Positions 60,509-64,000 of a stretch of 64,000 bases of DNA are shown here, piece by piece; position 1 is the stretch's first letter, and the number at the start of each line of letters is the position of its first letter. The stretch spans positions 124,001 to 188,000 of the forward strand of contig CAZAQV010000007.1 of assembly GCA_964487255.1 (NCBI GenBank). The letters run 5' to 3'. This stretch comes from CAZAQV01 sp964487255 (GTDB lineage Bacteria; Myxococcota_A; Polyangia; Polyangiales; CAZAQV01). The notes beneath the pieces were generated by a model. That model saw only the letters and a list, made by a program, of their open reading frames with translations, had not been told where the DNA came from and did not search any database. The position numbers and the translations under genes are program-made.

Positions 60509-61036
60509 GTGGCCGCGACCAGGCAGCAGAAGCACGCAAACGTGTGCGGATGGATCGCAATGGGTGGTGGCGCGGCTTCGGCAACGTTCTGCCTATTCGG
60601 CCTGGGCATCGTCATGCTCCAAAAGGTCTTCATGGGGTTCGCGGAGCAGTCCGAGCAAAGCAACGCGTTCGATGAGTTTCGGTCGCTGATGCTGTCGTTG
60701 CACAACCTATGGCTGATCTTCATGCCGATCTGGATCGGCCTCGGGATCCTTCTCATCGTTGCTGGCTTCAAGATGCGGAAGCAGCCCCGCTACGGGCGCC
60801 ACGTGGCTCTGCTTTGTTTCGCCGGTCTTGCAGCCTTCGTTCCCTACACATGGTTTGCGATGACAGACTTCCTGCCACGGTTTGCGGAGATGCACTCTAT
60901 GATGAGTCAGGACACCGTTGCACCCTTCGCAGCGATGCAGATCGTTTCGATACTACCTCTGGTGCTTGGCATCGCAGCGTTCGCCATTTGGGCATGGAAA
61001 TTAGGGTCTCCGGCACGGGGGACTGCGTTCGAGTGA
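60509..61036 (+). CDS. Four-helix membrane protein
   Basis: A 175-residue protein with about four helices (ASATFCLFGLGIVMLQ; LWLIFMPIWIGLGILLIVAGF; VALLCFAGLAAFVPYTWFAM; IVSILPLVLGIAAFAIWAW). GTG start immediately after the phosphatase-like gene stop, and its stop overlaps the next start (GTGA), so it is part of the same unit. Family unknown. Confidence 0.7.
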   Translation: MAATRQQKHANVCGWIAMGGGAASATFCLFGLGIVMLQKVFMGFAEQSEQSNAFDEFRSLMLSLHNLWLIFMPIWIGLGILLIVAGFKMRKQPRYGRHVALLCFAGLAAFVPYTWFAMTDFLPRFAEMHSMMSQDTVAPFAAMQIVSILPLVLGIAAFAIWAWKLGSPARGTAFE

Positions 61037-61314
61037 CCAGCTCCAGAACACCGAGTCGGAAGCGCAATGATCGGAAGGTCAGTCGTGCGGTGGCGGTTGC
61101 AAACATGGCGGTTGGGCTGTTCCTCCTCGGGATTGCGGCATACATGCAGCACCTTCTTGAGTCGAATCCGATCGCGGCTGATGGTATCCCTGCGGGTGGG
61201 CCGGGTTGCGTCATGCTCACAAGCGGCTTTCTCGGAGTGGTCTCGCTGCTCTCCGGCCTTATTCATCTCGTGCGCGCCCTTACTCGCGAAGGCTGCCCGC
61301 GAGTCGAAAGCTGA
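61033..61314 (+). CDS. Small two-helix membrane protein
   Basis: 93 residues from GTG 61033, overlapping the previous stop. Basic N-terminus (SSRTPSRKRNDRKVSRAV), helices VANMAVGLFLLGIAAYMQ and VMLTSGFLGVVSLLSGLIHLV. The longer frame upstream is a shadow. Function unknown; probably acts with the preceding membrane protein. Confidence 0.6.
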   Translation: MTSSRTPSRKRNDRKVSRAVAVANMAVGLFLLGIAAYMQHLLESNPIAADGIPAGGPGCVMLTSGFLGVVSLLSGLIHLVRALTREGCPRVES

Positions 61315-61343
61315 GATCTTCGAATAACCAACATCAAACGGAT

Positions 61344-62147
61344 CTAGCCGTGCGATGCGCTGCGGACTTCAGCCAACATGTCTCGCAGGCTTCCGTCGTA
61401 GCTCCACAGAAGCCCCGCGATGATGGTGACGGGAACGGAGAAGCCGATGTTGTACCAGTAGGTGATGGGATGCTCGCCCATACGGATGGTGTTGTAGATC
61501 TCGTAGCTACCTGAAGCGATCGCGTAGACGATGGCAAGACCTCCAGCGATCATGCGCCAATCGCGACGGCGACCTCCGTACAGCAAGAGCAGCCAACCCG
61601 CCGGTGCGAATAGAAGACATAGAATGCTCATCAGCCACGAAACGCCGACATCCCATGTTGGCGCGTCGAAGTACCCTGCGCCCCAAACAAAGAATGCGGT
61701 CCCAACGGCCCCCGACGCGAGCACCCATGGCCGCCTTAGGTGCGAGAAGCAACGCCTGAGGGAAAGCTCGTTTGAGAGGTCAGGCTCACTCTCCGCGTCG
61801 TCGTCGGGAAACCAGGCGATGCCGGTCTGGTACCAAATACCAGGTTCTCGCGGGTCACGCTGCAGGGCCTCGACCACGGTCTCGTCGGTGTAGATCTCGC
61901 TCTGGATGTCCTCGATCACACCGACGTGGTCATAGTGAATTTCGTAACTCATGTCTTCGAGTCGATTCGCCAGCATCTGCTCGACCGCTAGCCTCGCGCC
62001 TTCTTCGCTTGGGTATGTAGCCCCGACTTCGATCAGACCGCCGACGATCTGATCTCCGGTAGGCTCATCGTCCTCGCCGACAATACTCATCGGCTCTTTG
62101 AGACTCAGCTCGATACTGAGCCAGAAGATGGTTGGGCCATCGGACAT
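61344..62147 (-). CDS. Soluble-plus-membrane protein of unknown function
   Basis: A 267-residue protein: a cytoplasmic N-terminal half (MSDGPTIFWLSIELSLKEPM; TYPSEEGARLAVEQMLANRL; IWYQTGIAWFPDDD) and a C-terminal half with four to five helices (WVLASGAVGTAFFVWGAG; LMSILCLLFAPAGWLLLLYG; VPVTIIAGLLWSYDG). ATG 62147 has GGAGAA upstream; the frame extends to 62204. Family unknown. Confidence 0.65.
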   Translation of the reverse strand: MSDGPTIFWLSIELSLKEPMSIVGEDDEPTGDQIVGGLIEVGATYPSEEGARLAVEQMLANRLEDMSYEIHYDHVGVIEDIQSEIYTDETVVEALQRDPREPGIWYQTGIAWFPDDDAESEPDLSNELSLRRCFSHLRRPWVLASGAVGTAFFVWGAGYFDAPTWDVGVSWLMSILCLLFAPAGWLLLLYGGRRRDWRMIAGGLAIVYAIASGSYEIYNTIRMGEHPITYWYNIGFSVPVTIIAGLLWSYDGSLRDMLAEVRSASHG

Positions 62148-62223
62148 TATTTCTTGTAGTTCTCCATACGGATGTATTGAGGATATCAACGTCCGGGCAC
62201 ACATGAAGCAGCGCCGGGATTAA

Positions 62224-62508
62224 TCACGATTGGATTCTCAACCAAATCCGGCGAAGGAGAATAGCTAGCGCCCCAAGCGGACTGCACACAACGAGTGAGA
62301 TGGCTAGCTCGGTAGGCGACCACGGCGGGAATTTAGCCGCCTCCTGAAGCACGGGATCGATGCTTGCGTCCACCCAAAACGCGATACTTGTCGGGAGCCA
62401 CACAAGTAGCGCGAACAGCCAGTCGTTTCGATTCAGGTCCGAGAGAAAAGACAGAGACGGCGGCCTTGCGCCCCTCGGTGCCTCTTCGTCTGCGCGCCCG
62501 CCCTCCAC
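62224..62508 (-). CDS. Small two-helix membrane protein
   Basis: 94 residues from GTG 62508, seven bases after TAGAGT. Helices WLFALLVWLPTSIAFWV and LAISLVVCSPLGALAILLRRIW. Divergent from the gene at 62530, so both promoters share about 20 bp. Function unknown. Confidence 0.55.
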   Translation of the reverse strand: MEGGRADEEAPRGARPPSLSFLSDLNRNDWLFALLVWLPTSIAFWVDASIDPVLQEAAKFPPWSPTELAISLVVCSPLGALAILLRRIWLRIQS

Positions 62509-62529
62509 AAATGTTACTCTATCTTTTCA

Positions 62530-63048
62530 GTGACGGATGCACCACGAGAGTTGACGCCGGAAGAGCAAGTGGAGGCGGGGCGTGCGCGTGTGGTCCTTGC
62601 CGTGGTTCTTTTGGCGGTCTTTCTCGTCTTTGCCATCCCCCTTTCGCTGTCGCAGCGTCGCGCGAAGAAGGGTTTCGAGATATTCCGCGAGCAGCACCAG
62701 CTCCATCGACTTCTCGTCAAGCGGTGCAACGAAGGTCTTGGTCTTCCCCAGAGTGTTGCTTGGACACCGTCAATGGTCCCTGTCGGAGAGCCGATCGTAG
62801 ACGCTGAGTGGGACGGCGTCTGGAAGGAAATCGGCTACAAGCCTTCAGCCCCACTTCACAACCAGCTGCGCCTCACTCGGAGATCACCAACAGAACTCTG
62901 GGTTGAGGCGCGAGGACGCCCGAATGAAAACGGACACGCGCACGTCCAGTGGTTCGTCGTGCAGGCAAACGAGGACCTCACTCGCTGCGGCCCTGAGAAA
63001 CCGGCCCTCATGTCTAGCGACCACGACGCCTGGGACCCGCACCAGTAG
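62530..63048 (+). CDS. Single-pass membrane protein with soluble domain
   Basis: 172 residues from GTG 62530: a short cytoplasmic tail, one helix (VVLAVVLLAVFLVFAIPLSL), then about 130 outward residues including EWDGVWKEIGYKPSAPLHNQLR and WFVVQANEDLTRCGP, which have a pilin- or minor-pilin-like feel. No prepilin peptidase site (GFTLxE) is present, so pilin identity is not claimed. Confidence 0.6.
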   Translation: MTDAPRELTPEEQVEAGRARVVLAVVLLAVFLVFAIPLSLSQRRAKKGFEIFREQHQLHRLLVKRCNEGLGLPQSVAWTPSMVPVGEPIVDAEWDGVWKEIGYKPSAPLHNQLRLTRRSPTELWVEARGRPNENGHAHVQWFVVQANEDLTRCGPEKPALMSSDHDAWDPHQ

Positions 63049-63120
63049 GTGTGGACGGCTCATCAAGTTCCCGAAAATGGAATAAGTCAGAGCCTCTGAC
63101 GCTTTGCACTACAGGGAGGG

Positions 63121-63702
63121 GTGTTGGACGCGACTACGCGGAATCTTGAGTACGAGCTGACTCGGAGGGAACTACTGATCCCGCGCCAGCGGCCGGGAAA
63201 GATCGGAATCATTCTCTTTATCCTGGGCCACATGCTCATTCCTCCATTGATGATGGCGGACGCTCTGTACGCGAATCCAGCGTTCGCGGCGGACAAAGAG
63301 GGCCTACTACGAACCTTCGTCCAAACGTGGGCCGGCATACATGCAATCGGATTCGCAGCTGCACTCATCGTCGCACCACCGCTCGACTGGCTAGACAAAC
63401 GATTTCCAGGAAAGCAGGGTAAGGAGAGAGTCGCGTTTCAAGTCGCTCTGGTTGATGCTGGCTTGAAGGTCAACGAAGCCTTGATTCCGTGGTCCGACCT
63501 CCGGAAGATTACCGACTATGAGGACCACATCTGGTTCACGAAGAAGTTCCGGTATTTCTTCGCTCTTCGCCCAAAGTCGCCGTACTGGGTCATTATCCCG
63601 AAGGGCGCATTCAGTAACACTGAGGAGCTGCGCGCATTCTCGGACCTGGCCAAGACTCGGCTGCGGACAGCGGAGTTCCAACCACTCCCCGGTCCTCGTT
63701 GA
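63121..63702 (+). CDS. YcxB-like membrane protein
   Basis: 193 residues with two helices (GIILFILGHMLIPPLMMA; WAGIHAIGFAAALIVAPPL) and a C-terminal PH-like domain (EALIPWSDLRKITDYEDHIWFTKK then WVIIPKGAF) typical of YcxB-like proteins. GTG 63121 or TTG 63124 start, with GGGAGGG close by. Last gene of the island before the att repeat. Confidence 0.7.
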   Translation: MLDATTRNLEYELTRRELLIPRQRPGKIGIILFILGHMLIPPLMMADALYANPAFAADKEGLLRTFVQTWAGIHAIGFAAALIVAPPLDWLDKRFPGKQGKERVAFQVALVDAGLKVNEALIPWSDLRKITDYEDHIWFTKKFRYFFALRPKSPYWVIIPKGAFSNTEELRAFSDLAKTRLRTAEFQPLPGPR

Positions 63703-63844
63703 CCTGAGGTTGACACGGGTTTGTGAAAACGCGTGAAATGGGGTGACATGATCGAGAGTGCGAGCGATGCGTTTCCGGCTTGTATGTGAGATTAGATGAG
63801 ATGTAGTGAGTTTGTGTGAATTCGCGCTTGGTTACCCGATCTCA

Positions 63845-63889
63845 GACTTCGAATCCGTAGGTCGTACGTTCGAATCGTACCGGGTGTGC
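63845..63889 (+). repeat. Right attachment site: partial tRNA-Arg 3' half
   Basis: 45 bp matching the 3' half of tRNA-Arg at 42 positions; nothing upstream matches the 5' half, so it is a fragment. The T stem reads GTACG / CGTAC instead of GTAGG / CCTAC, so the G-C pair has become C-G. This is the displaced 3' end expected at the distal junction of a tRNA-integrated element. The ~140 bp between 63703 and 63844 hold no recognisable gene. Confidence 0.75.
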
Positions 63890-63900
63890 TAGAATTCTAG
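63889..63900. promoter_or_regulatory. Palindrome CTAGAATTCTAG overlapping a -10-like hexamer
   Basis: Perfect 12-bp palindrome between the att repeat and the next ATG. It contains TAGAAT seven bases before ATG 63903, so it may be both promoter and operator. Confidence 0.4.
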
Positions 63901-63902
63901 GG

Positions 63903-64000
63903 ATGGAACACGCTCTGCGAGAACAGGAAAGCATTGCGATGCACCGTGTTATCGCAAAGCGGGTCCTCGCGAACCCGAAGTTGATTGATAACGCCATCGA
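63903..64000 (+). CDS. Partial gene running off the right edge
   Basis: Open frame of 32 codons from ATG 63903, beginning MEHALREQESIAMHRVIAKR and continuing VLANPKLIDNAI. The helical N-terminus is too short to classify. It lies outside the att repeat, so it should belong to the host side of the junction or a neighbouring element. Confidence 0.55.
   Translation, partial: MEHALREQESIAMHRVIAKRVLANPKLIDNAI

Noticed and set aside
62530..63048. Type IV pilin identity
   Set aside because: No prepilin cleavage motif before the helix; only a general resemblance of the soluble domain.

Overview
The window looks like chromosomal DNA of a member of the Myxococcota or a close relative. It is GC-rich, with several FHA or receiver-type sigma-54 activators, Hanks-type Ser/Thr kinases with an HRDISPQN loop, a MYXO-CTERM-like membrane tail, many small lipoproteins and GTG/TTG starts. 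No rRNA, CRISPR array or complete insertion sequence was seen.

Layout. 1-2.2 kb: paralogous lipoproteins, a DsrE-like protein and a persulfide-dioxygenase-like hydrolase. 2.4-9.0 kb: housekeeping enzymes (phosphohexomutase, PaaZ/BoxD-type aldehyde dehydrogenase, TrmH methyltransferase, class A penicillin-binding protein). 9.0-23.3 kb: a dense signalling block with two soluble or membrane histidine kinases, two NtrC-type regulators, RluB, a PilZ-receiver protein and two very large hybrid kinases with a single-domain receiver. 23.4-30.9 kb: lipoproteins with aspartate-rich repeats, a ribbon-helix-helix protein, LepA, a zinc metalloprotease with an odd C-terminus and a second PilZ protein. 31.1-40.5 kb: an apparent small biosynthetic locus (acetolactate-synthase-like enzyme, FAD-oxidoreductase stub, P450, O-methyltransferase, KASIII-like protein) followed by a pseudokinase-ATPase-TPR regulator and a TetR regulator. 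Part of this is more AT-rich and bears recombination scars. 40.6-54.2 kb: small enzymes, lipoproteins, an NIS-synthetase-like protein, a secreted TPR protein, an FHA sigma-54 activator and a Ser/Thr kinase. 54.3-63.9 kb: an accessory island bounded by a tRNA-Arg gene and a 45-bp partial copy of that tRNA's 3' half. It encodes an HscC-type Hsp70, a membrane J-domain protein and a duplicated two-gene module ending in a low-molecular-weight phosphatase-like protein, plus small membrane proteins.

Most interesting signals: (1) a ~163-bp element present twice (40,631-40,794 and 48,275-48,436) whose interior is nearly invariant while its terminal stems differ by compensatory changes, so it is probably a structured RNA or a hairpin-ended mobile element; (2) the tRNA-Arg island, whose distal att copy carries a compensatory T-stem base-pair swap; (3) three near-identical TGCTACA-N3-TGTAGCA palindromes; (4) a recombination scar joining an FAD-oxidoreductase start to a P450; (5) a KASIII homologue with all three catalytic residues replaced; (6) a recurring -10-like hexamer 5-7 nt before start codons, suggesting many leaderless mRNAs.

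All calls are from reading the sequence; no database search was run. Residue positions are approximate unless a single residue is named.
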